In this document: positions 18,770-26,120 of the stretch, in pieces
How the letters are laid out: each line of letters begins with the position of its first letter
How positions within the stretch are numbered: position 1 is the first letter of the stretch
Source of the DNA: Oenococcus kitaharae DSM 17330
Lineage (GTDB): Bacteria > Bacillota > Bacilli > Lactobacillales > Lactobacillaceae
Reading direction: 5' to 3'
DNA length: 58,705 nt
Assembly: GCF_000241055.1 (NCBI RefSeq)
Contig: NZ_CM001398.1
Location: 1,066,413-1,125,117 of the forward strand
The notes under the pieces: generated by a model
The model's input: only the letters and a program-made list of their open reading frames with translations
The model's database searches: none
Told to the model about the DNA's origin: nothing
Program-made: the position numbers and the translations under genes

Positions 18770-18803
18770 AAAAAACCGTTTTTCTATTTTAGAGAAACGG
18801 TTT
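18770..18803. terminator. Terminator of cysE, overlapping its last codons
   Basis: AAAACCGTTTTTCT and AGAGAAACGGTTTT form a long hairpin with T/A tracts on both sides. The cysE stop codon lies in its loop region, so the end of cysE is part of its own terminator. Confidence 0.8.
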
Positions 18804-19332
18804 TAATATCTGCTTTTTTATTGATAATCCGTCCCGGATTGCCGACAACTGTCGCACCATCCGGCACATCATTTAAGACAACTGTGCCAGCGCCTACTTT
18901 AGCTCTTTGGCCAATTACGACTGGACCGAGAATTTGTGCACCGGCACCGATGAAAACGCCGTCCTCGATTTTTGGATGGCGTCGTCCGTCTGTGGCCTTG
19001 CGTGATCCTAGTGTGACGTTATGCAAAATGGTTACTTGGTTGCCGATGATCGTCGTTTCACCTATCACGACCCCATTTCCATGATCGATAAACAAAAATT
19101 TGCCAATTGAGGCGCCTGGATGAATGTCCACGCCTGTGGCACGTTTGCCCCAATGTGCGATGATCACTGCCAGCAAATAATGCCGGCGGCGATAGAGGAA
19201 ATTGGCCAGCTGGTGATAGGCCAGCGCATGAAAACCAGGATAAGTTAAAAGTACTTCCCAGATACTGTGTGCGGCCGGATCACGCTTTTGGATCATGCCA
19301 GCCGCTTCAATTATATTTTTCAGGTGGCTCAA
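18784..19332 (-). CDS. cysE: Serine O-acetyltransferase
   Basis: CysE acetylates serine with acetyl-CoA, the first step of cysteine synthesis. The 182-aa protein has the left-handed beta-helix hexapeptide repeats (about 75-170) with GVDIHPGASIG, FIDHGNGVVIGETTIIGN (catalytic His/Asp region), GSRKATDGRRHPKIEDGVFIGAGA and VVGNPGRI. It is the short form without the long N-terminal helical domain of E. coli CysE. Its ATG overlaps the metB-like stop by 4 nt, and it is the last gene of the operon cysK-metB-cysE. The final codons are inside the terminator hairpin. Confidence 0.93.
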   Translation of the reverse strand: MSHLKNIIEAAGMIQKRDPAAHSIWEVLLTYPGFHALAYHQLANFLYRRRHYLLAVIIAHWGKRATGVDIHPGASIGKFLFIDHGNGVVIGETTIIGNQVTILHNVTLGSRKATDGRRHPKIEDGVFIGAGAQILGPVVIGQRAKVGAGTVVLNDVPDGATVVGNPGRIINKKADIKTVSLK

Positions 19333-20468
19333 ATTTGGTCAAAAGCTCCTTTTAAATCATTCAGCAGATCATCAATATCTTCTAAGCCGACTGATAAACG
19401 AATCAGTTCGTCTTGAATGCCGTTTTGAATGCGGATTTCACGGGGGATGGCTGCGTGAGTCATGACAGCTGGTACCTCGATCAGGCTTTCGATACCACCA
19501 AGGCTTTCAGCCAGATCGATAATTTTTAAGCTCTCGACAAATTTTTGAGTGTCGAGGCTTTTGTTAAGTTCAAAAGAAATCATGGCGCCAAAACCAGTCA
19601 TTTGTTTTTTAGCAATGTCATAGCCGGCTGAATCTGGATCGCCGGGATAATAGACTTTAGCTACTTTTGCATTGCTTTTTAGGTAAGTGAATATCGTCCG
19701 AGCATTTTCTTCATGTGCCCGCATGCGGACGCCTAAAGTTTTAATGCCGCGCTGCAATAGCCAGCTGTCGTCAGGACTCAGAACAGCACCGATGGAATTC
19801 TGCAAAAAGGCCAGCTGCTTGGCGATTTGATCATCATTAGTGATCGCTAATCCGGCGATCAAATCGCTGTGGCCGCCCAGATATTTCGTGGCACTATGGA
19901 CGACAATATCCGCACCTAATGCCAGAGGCTGTTGATTATAAGGCGTGGCAAAGGTGTTGTCGACAATCGTTCTCAGGCCATGAGCTTTGGCGATTTGGGC
20001 AAGAGCCTTGATATCACTGATATTTAACAGGGGATTAGTCGGTGTTTCTAAATAAATCGCCTTGGTATTGGGCTGGATTGCATCAGTAACAGCAGTCAAG
20101 TCACGCGTGTCAACAACTGTGAAAAGCAGTCCAAAGCGTTTTAAAAACTGATTGATCAAGCGAAAAGTGCCGCCATAAACATCATTTCCGACAATGATAT
20201 GGTCACCGGCCGAAAAGAGTGAGAAAACCGTATGGATAGCGGCTGACCCGGAGGCAAAGGCAAAAGCAGCTGTGCCGCCTTCGATTTGTGCGGCCAATGA
20301 TTCAAGTGCAGCGCGTGTTGGATTGCCGCTGCGGCCATATTCCCATTTAGGGCCAGCACTTAGCGCGTGTTGGTGAAAAGTCGAAGCACGATAGATTGGG
20401 ATTGAAACGGCACCTGTCTGGGGATCTTCGCTGCTGCCGCCATGGATAAGTTCTGTATTAAAGTTCAT
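19329..20468 (-). CDS. metB: Cystathionine gamma-synthase/lyase-family PLP enzyme
   Basis: The 379-aa product belongs to the Cys/Met metabolism PLP family: YGRSGNPTRAALE, ASGSAAI, the PLP lysine in SATKYLGGHSD, and SLGGIESLIEVP near the C-terminus. Members act as cystathionine gamma-synthase or gamma-lyase. In this operon, with a CysK/CBS-type enzyme and CysE, the lyase role (reverse transsulfuration, methionine to cysteine) is likely, as in the cysK2-ctl1-cysE2 cluster of Lactobacillus casei. The sequence does not separate the two activities. AGGAGAATGACTT precedes the ATG. Confidence 0.88.
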   Translation of the reverse strand: MNFNTELIHGGSSEDPQTGAVSIPIYRASTFHQHALSAGPKWEYGRSGNPTRAALESLAAQIEGGTAAFAFASGSAAIHTVFSLFSAGDHIIVGNDVYGGTFRLINQFLKRFGLLFTVVDTRDLTAVTDAIQPNTKAIYLETPTNPLLNISDIKALAQIAKAHGLRTIVDNTFATPYNQQPLALGADIVVHSATKYLGGHSDLIAGLAITNDDQIAKQLAFLQNSIGAVLSPDDSWLLQRGIKTLGVRMRAHEENARTIFTYLKSNAKVAKVYYPGDPDSAGYDIAKKQMTGFGAMISFELNKSLDTQKFVESLKIIDLAESLGGIESLIEVPAVMTHAAIPREIRIQNGIQDELIRLSVGLEDIDDLLNDLKGAFDQI

Positions 20469-20493
20469 AAGTCATTCTCCTAAAAATAAGCAT

Positions 20494-21405
20494 TTAATCG
20501 TAAATGTGTTTGCTGAGGTAACGCTCGCTTGAATCCGGAAAAACAGTCACGATCGTTGATTTTTCCGGTAAGTCTTCGGCTAACTGCAGACTGGCTGCCA
20601 AGGCTGCTCCGCTAGAACTGCCGGCAAACAGGCCCATGTTTTTTGCCAGCCAATCGACATATTGAAAGGCTGTATCGTCAGAAATTGTCTTGACTTGGTC
20701 AACATGGATCTGTTTGAAAAAAGGCGGAACAAATTCAACGCCAATGCCTTCGATGCGGTGGGGATGCTCGGGTCCGCCGTTTAAAATCGAGCCTTCGGGT
20801 TCGACTGTGACAGCTTTCATGGCCGGATATTTTTCCTGCAGTGCCCGTGTTGTACCGACAAAAGTGCCGCCACTGCCAGATCCGGCGACAAAGGCATCAA
20901 TTTGCTGATTACCCAGGTCTTGAATAATTTCCGGCCCCAAAGTCCGGTAATAAACGTCTGGATTGGCTGGGTTCTGAAACTGCAGTGGCACATAAGAATT
21001 GGAAATTTCCTCATGTAAGGCCTGAGCTTTTTTTATGGCGCCCGTAATCCCTTGTTCTGCGGGTGTATTAATGACTTGGGCGCCTAAGGCCCGCATCAGT
21101 ACCTGTTTTTCAAAACTGAATTTTTCCGGCACGACTAATTTAACCGGCAGCTGGTACTGCTGAGCGGCTAAAGCGACGCCGATGCCTGTATTTCCGGCCG
21201 TGGGTTCAATAATCGTTGTGTTTTCTTTGATAGCACCAATTGCTCTGCCGCGCTGGATGAGGGCCATGCCTAAACGGTCTTTGACGCTGCCGCCGGGATT
21301 GAACATTTCTAATTTGGCGTAAATTCGGCTGTGTTTCGGCACCTGGATATTGATCTTTAAAAGTGGTGTCCGGCCGATTAATTGGTACACATTATCTACT
21401 AGCAT
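20494..21405 (-). CDS. cysK: Cysteine synthase / cystathionine beta-synthase family enzyme
   Basis: This 303-aa fold-type II PLP enzyme has the PLP-lysine motif GGSVKDR (about 38-44), [10 protein letters not shown] (substrate loop; EPTAGNTG rather than the usual ASSGNTG, a mark of MccA/CBS-like members), a glycine-rich phosphate loop GSGSGGT and GSSSGAAL. It uses O-acetylserine with sulfide or homocysteine. With the downstream lyase and CysE it forms a sulfur amino acid operon. TAGGAGCT lies before the ATG. The leader carries a Cys-codon attenuator, so the operon should be induced by cysteine shortage. Confidence 0.92.
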   Translation of the reverse strand: MLVDNVYQLIGRTPLLKINIQVPKHSRIYAKLEMFNPGGSVKDRLGMALIQRGRAIGAIKENTTIIEPTAGNTGIGVALAAQQYQLPVKLVVPEKFSFEKQVLMRALGAQVINTPAEQGITGAIKKAQALHEEISNSYVPLQFQNPANPDVYYRTLGPEIIQDLGNQQIDAFVAGSGSGGTFVGTTRALQEKYPAMKAVTVEPEGSILNGGPEHPHRIEGIGVEFVPPFFKQIHVDQVKTISDDTAFQYVDWLAKNMGLFAGSSSGAALAASLQLAEDLPEKSTIVTVFPDSSERYLSKHIYD

Positions 21406-21436
21406 TTTTAGCTCCTACTAAATTTCTTCAAAATAA

Positions 21437-21469
21437 AAGACGCAGATTCTTTTTCGGAATTTGCGTCTT
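21437..21469 (-). terminator. Attenuator terminator in the cysK leader
   Basis: On the minus strand, AAGACGCA and TGCGTCTT form a hairpin with inner GAATT-type pairing, followed by TTATTTT. It sits about 30 nt before the cysK start, inside the transcript, so it acts as a conditional terminator. Confidence 0.85.
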
Positions 21470-21562
21470 GATAACTGATTCTTTGATTATTTTATTGGCT
21501 AAAAGTTATAAACAACAATTTTCAGGACAACAAGAAACAACGAATCGCTCAAGACGCGATCC
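21463..21562 (-). promoter_or_regulatory. Anti-terminator arms of the cysteine attenuator
   Basis: In the mRNA, GCGUCUUGA (21549-21557) is perfectly complementary to UCAAGACGC (21463-21471), which contains the 5' arm of the terminator. The first arm can instead be held in a local hairpin AUCGC-GUCUUGA-GCGAU (21544-21560), with most of the arm as its loop. The two states exclude each other, as in classical attenuators. Confidence 0.8.
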
Positions 21563-21610
21563 GCAGCAGCAGCTGACCATGGATAAAGTTGTTTTGTTAG
21601 ATAATAACAT
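21506..21610 (-). CDS. Cysteine-rich leader peptide of the cysK operon
   Basis: This 34-codon frame (ATG at 21610) ends with TAA at 21506-21508, 37 nt before the terminator hairpin. It holds seven Cys codons in its last 21 codons, as Cys-Cys-Cys (21563-21571), Cys-Cys (21527-21532) and Cys-Cys (21512-21517). In-frame alternatives are GTG at 21625, 5 nt after the -10 box (a leaderless start), and ATG at 21580. Slow decoding of the second Cys pair would leave the anti-terminator arm (21549-21557) free. The role is ribosome-mediated sensing of Cys-tRNA; the peptide itself need not have a function. Confidence 0.8.
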   Translation of the reverse strand: MLLSNKTTLSMVSCCCGSRLERFVVSCCPENCCL

Positions 21611-21630
21611 GCTGGTTAATTTCACTTGAC

Positions 21631-21659
21631 ATCTTATCGGAACGCTGAGGGCTTGTCAA
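21631..21659 (-). promoter_or_regulatory. Promoter of the cysK-metB-cysE operon
   Basis: On the minus strand, a perfect -35 TTGACA (21654-21659), 17-nt spacer and -10 TAAGAT (21631-21636). The predicted start is near 21624. Confidence 0.8.
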
Positions 21660-21701
21660 TAGGGTTCACTGCCGTCAAAAAGTTTTGTTAAGATACTCAA
21701 T

Positions 21702-22883
21702 GTGTTTGTTAATCCGAAAACAACTAGGTCTCAGCGTTCAATGATGCATGTTTCCTCATCTGAATTAACGTCTGTATTTTTTAGCCTGCTGCTTTCTTTT
21801 GCATCTTGCTATGTCATGACCGGAAAGGCTGCCAGAACCGTTTTTGCCAGCCAGCCGCGAAATTCGTTTAGCCAAATGACCGTCAAGGGGAGCAGCGGGC
21901 TTTACGAAGAACAGCTGGCTGCGATTCAACAATTGGTTCAATCACAGCATATGCAAGGAGAATTATTGGTGAGCAATCATGGGCGGTCGGGCCTGCAGTC
22001 AATGGCTTTTGGCCAGGCTGATAATCTTGCTAAGACACCGAATAGTTTAGACGGCCTGTTCCCAATTGCTTCTTTGCAAAAAGCTGTAACAGCTTTGATT
22101 GTTGGCCGTCTGATAGACCAAGGCAGGCTCAATCTTAAAGACAGGCTAAGCGATTTTTATCCCTCGGTTCCTTTTTCTAGTCAGATCACGATTGAGATGC
22201 TTTTGGAACACAAATCTGGTATTTGGATGGGGGAAATGCGTCCAAACGCCCTTTTGACTGATGAAAATCAGCAGATTGCGTTTTGCCTGAGCCACCTTGT
22301 CTCGACAGGACGATTCTACTGGCATTATACGGATGCCAATTATATTCTGCTGGCTGGCATTATTGCACAGCGGACACAGCAAACATATTCTCAGAATGTG
22401 ATTGAAGATTTGATTCGTCCTTTGCATCTGCAACATACTTTTTTCTGGAATCGGTTGCCTGCTAATACAGCTTTGGTAAAACCGGCCGGTATCAGCAGCC
22501 AAGGACAGGCCGGCTGGCAGCGGTCGCGCGACTTGTTGTTGTCCAGTGATCTTGGGGCGGGCGATATGTATGCCAATGTTTTTGATTACTACAAAATATT
22601 GGATGCGATTCTGCAATCCAAACTGTTATCGCCTGAAACAACAGCCTCGCTGCTGCCGAATCGTTTTGTGAAGTATCGTGCCGGACTGTATTATGGTGCT
22701 TCTGGCCATTTTTATGCGCATGGTGCTGACAATGGTTTTTATTTGCTGGTTGATATTTCGCCAGACGCACAAAAACTCGCTATTTTCTTTATTAATCAAG
22801 GCAATTGGCAGCGCGCAAAGGTAATTAACCAACAAGTTTTCAACAACTTATCGACTGAATCTATTTATCGTTTGAAACGCTGA
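21702..22883 (+). CDS. Exported serine hydrolase, beta-lactamase/PBP4*-like family
   Basis: The 393-aa protein has a basic N-terminus and a hydrophobic segment (about 20-40, FFSLLLSFASCYVM), a probable signal peptide or anchor. A class C beta-lactamase/D-alanyl carboxypeptidase-type domain follows. The nucleophile motif SxxK is IASLQKA, the second motif reads YTDAN (usually YSN), and the third is HGADNG. Family members act on peptidoglycan peptides or esters; the substrate here is unknown. No ribosome binding site precedes GTG 21702, and TAAGAT (21689-21694) is 7 nt before it, so the mRNA may be leaderless; ATG 21741 is an alternative start. Confidence 0.82.
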   Translation: MFVNPKTTRSQRSMMHVSSSELTSVFFSLLLSFASCYVMTGKAARTVFASQPRNSFSQMTVKGSSGLYEEQLAAIQQLVQSQHMQGELLVSNHGRSGLQSMAFGQADNLAKTPNSLDGLFPIASLQKAVTALIVGRLIDQGRLNLKDRLSDFYPSVPFSSQITIEMLLEHKSGIWMGEMRPNALLTDENQQIAFCLSHLVSTGRFYWHYTDANYILLAGIIAQRTQQTYSQNVIEDLIRPLHLQHTFFWNRLPANTALVKPAGISSQGQAGWQRSRDLLLSSDLGAGDMYANVFDYYKILDAILQSKLLSPETTASLLPNRFVKYRAGLYYGASGHFYAHGADNGFYLLVDISPDAQKLAIFFINQGNWQRAKVINQQVFNNLSTESIYRLKR

Positions 22884-22927
22884 ATTTTAGCCTTTTCAAA
22901 AATTTTTCTGTTACAAAGTGCACATTA

Positions 22928-22955
22928 TTGACAGCGCTTACATATGAGCTATACT
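22928..22955 (+). promoter_or_regulatory. Pyruvate oxidase promoter with overlapping cre box
   Basis: -35 TTGACA (22928-22933), 16-nt spacer, -10 TATACT (22950-22955). The cre box TGACAGCGCTTACA (22929-22942; 13 of 14 consensus positions) overlaps the -35, predicting CcpA repression. A 5' UTR of about 155 nt follows with hairpins GCCGT/ACGGC (23042-23059) and CTGC/GCAG. Confidence 0.72.
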
Positions 22956-23117
22956 TTTCCATGTCATTGGAGATGTGTTTGAAAATAGCACAAGCTGTTT
23001 TCCTAGTTACCAATTTTTAAATACCTCGCATTGACCGCTTTGCCGTTCTAACTGACGGCTATCTGCTTTGAAATTGGCAGAATATGATATTTTATTTTTT
23101 TTAATAAGGAGATAAGT

Positions 23118-24878
23118 ATGACAAAAATGATTGCTGGTCAAGCACTGATTAAGACTTTGGAAGATTGGGGCGTGGACCACGTTTACGGTATTCCGGGCGG
23201 TTCGATTAACCATACGGTCGAAGGGCTCTTTCTCGAAAAAGCCAGTGTCAAGTATATTCAGGTACGCCATGAAGAAGTCGGCGCCATCGCGGCTTCGGCT
23301 GATGCTAAATATACGGGTAAAATTGGTGTTGCGTTTGGTTCTGCCGGCCCTGGCGCAACACATCTATTCAACGGCCTTTACGATGCCAAAATGGATCACG
23401 TGCCTTTGTTGGCTTTGGTTGGCCAAGTACCCCAAGCAACAATGAATACGAACTATTTCCAAGAATTCGATGAAGTACCCATGTTTAGCGATGTGGCCGT
23501 TTACAATCGGACAATCACGACCGCCGAACAGATTCCCTATGTGATTAATCAGGCGATTCGCGAGGCTTATCGGCAAAAGGGTGTTGCAGTCGTTGTGATT
23601 CCTGAAAATCTAGCTGAAGCCGAGATTGATTACGAGCCGGCCAAGACGCCGAAAGTGGTTGCCAATAATTTTTCTCAGACAGTCGATCCTAAAGCGATCA
23701 CGGATACGCTTGCCATGATTAAAGCAGCCAAACACCCTTTGATTTATGCTGGCCGTGGTTTGCTGGGCGCACGAGATGTTTTGGAAAAGTTTTCTGAGCA
23801 ATTCTCGATCCCGGTTATCAACACAGTTCCGGCTACAGGCGTCATTAGCACAGATCACCCTAATTCCATCGGTACTTTTGGCCGCTTGGGAAGCAAGTCT
23901 GGGTTTGAAGCCTTGCAGCACGCGGATTTAATCCTCTTTTTGGCATCCGAATTTCCATTCGCGCGTTTCTGGCCGAAAAATATTAAGATTATTCAAGTTA
24001 ACAACAATCCCTTTGATATTGGTAAAACGGTTGATGTCGATTATGCCGTTATTTCCGATGCCAAAAGCTATCTGCAGGATTTGATTGCGACAGGTGAGAC
24101 ACTGCCTGAAGGCGTTTGGCTGAAAGCTAATCGCGAAAACCGGAAAAATTGGTTGACTTGGCTTGATGATCTCGCTGAAGATGACAGTCATGGCTTAAAC
24201 CCGGAGACGGTAATGAAAAAAGTTGCTGAAATTTCCGGGCCGAAAGACACATTTGGCGTTGATACAGGAAATGTGTCTGAATGGGGTGTTCGCGGCGTTC
24301 CGATGAACCACGAGCAGCGTTTTGCCATTTCTGGATTGTTTGCCACGATGGGATTTGGCCTGCCTGCTGGTCTTGCAGGAGCTTTGAGTGTGCCGGACAG
24401 CCAGGCCTGGTCATTTTCAGGGGATGGCGGTTTTGCAATGGTTGCCCCTGACTTGATCACAGAGGTTCGTTATCAGCTGCCTGTCATCAATGTGGTCTTT
24501 TCAAATCAGCGTTTTGGTTTTATTTACCATGAGCAGGTCCAGACCAAGCAGCATTTTTATGGTGTTGATTTGACTGATGCCGACTGGGCCAAGGTTGCTG
24601 AAGGTTTTGGCGCGATCGGTTTCACTGTTAAAACAATTGCTGATGTTGCAAAAACATTTGCTGAAATTCAAAAACTGCAGGCTGCCGGCAATAAAAAGCC
24701 GATCGTTGTTAACGCGGTCATTCAATCAGATGATCCGATTCCGACCGACTTTATGCCTCTAGATCCTGAACTTTATGATCAAAAAACAGTTGATCAATAT
24801 GCAACAGCCTTCCATATTGATCCGAAAAAGCAGCCTTCACTGGGCGCACTTCTTCGTGCACAAGGCGATACTTTATAA
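23118..24878 (+). CDS. pox: Pyruvate oxidase (ThDP, FAD)
   Basis: It oxidises pyruvate with O2 and phosphate to acetyl phosphate, CO2 and H2O2. The 586-aa length and layout match Lactobacillus POX: PYR domain with YGIPGGS and the catalytic Glu in VRHEEVGA, central FAD domain, and PP domain with the ThDP motif GDGGFAM...FSNQRFGFI (the Mg-binding GDG-N motif). AAGGAGAT supports the ATG at 23118. The cre-controlled promoter suggests higher expression when sugar runs out. Close to NADH oxidase, it forms an oxygen-dependent pyruvate/NADH branch. Distinction from other ThDP oxidases rests on overall similarity to POX. Confidence 0.93.
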   Translation: MTKMIAGQALIKTLEDWGVDHVYGIPGGSINHTVEGLFLEKASVKYIQVRHEEVGAIAASADAKYTGKIGVAFGSAGPGATHLFNGLYDAKMDHVPLLALVGQVPQATMNTNYFQEFDEVPMFSDVAVYNRTITTAEQIPYVINQAIREAYRQKGVAVVVIPENLAEAEIDYEPAKTPKVVANNFSQTVDPKAITDTLAMIKAAKHPLIYAGRGLLGARDVLEKFSEQFSIPVINTVPATGVISTDHPNSIGTFGRLGSKSGFEALQHADLILFLASEFPFARFWPKNIKIIQVNNNPFDIGKTVDVDYAVISDAKSYLQDLIATGETLPEGVWLKANRENRKNWLTWLDDLAEDDSHGLNPETVMKKVAEISGPKDTFGVDTGNVSEWGVRGVPMNHEQRFAISGLFATMGFGLPAGLAGALSVPDSQAWSFSGDGGFAMVAPDLITEVRYQLPVINVVFSNQRFGFIYHEQVQTKQHFYGVDLTDADWAKVAEGFGAIGFTVKTIADVAKTFAEIQKLQAAGNKKPIVVNAVIQSDDPIPTDFMPLDPELYDQKTVDQYATAFHIDPKKQPSLGALLRAQGDTL

Positions 24879-24905
24879 AATCGCGGCATCTTTATTTGGC
24901 CAAAC

Positions 24906-24952
24906 AAAAAACCGGTTAACGTTCTCACGAATCAAACGCTGACCGGTTTTTA
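24906..24952. terminator. Bidirectional terminator between pox and hicD
   Basis: AAAACCGGT ... ACCGGTTTT with an inner CGTT/AACG helix and T/A runs on both sides, between the convergent genes. Confidence 0.85.
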
Positions 24953-24957
24953 CTTGC

Positions 24958-25887
24958 TTATTTTGCGTTCATTGTTTCGGCATACTTCGACTTGATAAAG
25001 TTAGCAGAAACTTGCAGCTTGTCCAGCTCGTCTTGAGTCAGATCTAATTGGAGCTGAGCGACGATGCCATCGCGTCCAACGATTGCTGGGTAGGACAAAT
25101 AAGATCCGTATTCAGCACGGTAGTTAGAGACCGGCAATTCTGTCAGAGCATTGCTCATAATGACGGAATAGAGCCGTGTGGCAGCACTGGCAATACCATA
25201 ATTCGTGTATTTCTTTCCGCGAAAGACTGTAAAACCGCCATGTTTGGCTTCATCGTTAATAGCATCCAAATCCAAATGGCTTTTTTCAGCGATACCGAGG
25301 ATCGGCTTGCCCAATACGCGGACAGTTGACCAAGCTGTGAATTGCGAGTTACCGTGTTCGCCTAAGTTATAGCCAACAACGGAACGTGGATCGATTTTCA
25401 GGCTTTTGGCAACAGACCGTTTCATACGAGATGAATCCAGCAGGGTACCAGTGCCAAGAACATGATTTTTCGGCAGCCCGGTTACTTGCTGATAAATAGA
25501 CGTAATTACGTCAACAGGGTTGGTAATTGTGATAATTAAGCCCTTGAAACCGGAATTTTTGATTTCGTTAGCAACACCGATCACTTCTTGACTTGTGAAA
25601 GGCAGTTCGGCAAAACGGTCGTCATTTTTGTTGTCTTGCAAACTGATTTTGCCCAATGACGAAATAATAATATCTGTATCCTCCAACTGGCTGTAATCGT
25701 TCACAAAAATATTTGTATGATATGGCAGATTTGCCATAGCATCTTCAAAATCCAGTGCATCTGCTTGGACTTTGGCTTCATTCGTATCAATCAAGACCAA
25801 ATCATCAGCCAATCCGCCGGCAACGATCTGATGAGCGACCGTTGAACCGACATGACCAACGCCGATGATTGCAAGTTTACGTGACAT
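24958..25887 (-). CDS. hicD: L-2-hydroxyisocaproate dehydrogenase-type 2-hydroxyacid dehydrogenase
   Basis: The 309-aa protein belongs to the LDH/MDH family and resembles L-HicDH of Weissella (Lactobacillus) confusa along its length: IGVGHVGSTVAH (NAD loop), DANEAKV-type ID(T)NEAKV, DRFAEL, ITNPVDVIT, GTGTLLD, NLGEHGNSQF (catalytic His) and YLSYPAIVGRDG. HicDH reduces branched 2-keto acids such as ketoisocaproate to hydroxy acids with NADH. This links to ilvE, which makes such keto acids by transamination. Plain L-lactate dehydrogenase is less likely on sequence. TAGGAGG precedes the ATG. Confidence 0.9.
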   Translation of the reverse strand: MSRKLAIIGVGHVGSTVAHQIVAGGLADDLVLIDTNEAKVQADALDFEDAMANLPYHTNIFVNDYSQLEDTDIIISSLGKISLQDNKNDDRFAELPFTSQEVIGVANEIKNSGFKGLIITITNPVDVITSIYQQVTGLPKNHVLGTGTLLDSSRMKRSVAKSLKIDPRSVVGYNLGEHGNSQFTAWSTVRVLGKPILGIAEKSHLDLDAINDEAKHGGFTVFRGKKYTNYGIASAATRLYSVIMSNALTELPVSNYRAEYGSYLSYPAIVGRDGIVAQLQLDLTQDELDKLQVSANFIKSKYAETMNAK

Positions 25888-26015
25888 ATGACCTCCTAGT
25901 TAATTTTTTCACTTATTTTTATGTAAGTAGTATTAAACTAACACTTTTGAACGCCTGGTTAAAGGCTTTTCGGCAGTTTTTTGAAACTCGTGCTTGCGTC
26001 AAGCGTGATCTTGAA

Positions 26016-26029
26016 TGTTTGCGCTTTCA
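26016..26029. promoter_or_regulatory. cre-like box between hicD and nox
   Basis: On the minus strand TGAAAGCGCAAACA matches TGWAARCGYTWNCA at 13 of 14 positions. It lies about 90 nt before nox and 130 nt before hicD. The rest of the 233-nt divergent region shows no clear promoter to me. Confidence 0.4.
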
Positions 26030-26120
26030 TTATGACTATGAGAAAATTAAGCTGTGTTGGGAAACGCACATAACTAAAGACATAACAAATCGTTAAGCGA
26101 TTTTGTTGAGGAGCATTGCT

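Noticed and set aside
18583-18771. 62-codon frame in the structured RNA region
   Set aside because: No ribosome binding site, and it runs through several strong helices and a terminator-like stem. A structured RNA explains the region better.
21363-21629. 88-codon plus-strand frame over the cysK leader
   Set aside because: It is antisense to the attenuator and leader peptide and has no start signals.
21412-21640. T-box or SAM riboswitch before cysK
   Set aside because: No T-box TGGNACCGCG-type sequence and no SAM-I core. The Cys-codon frame with complementary arms explains the terminator.
25869-26096. 75-codon frame between hicD and nox
   Set aside because: No ribosome binding site, low-complexity composition, and it spans the divergent promoter region.
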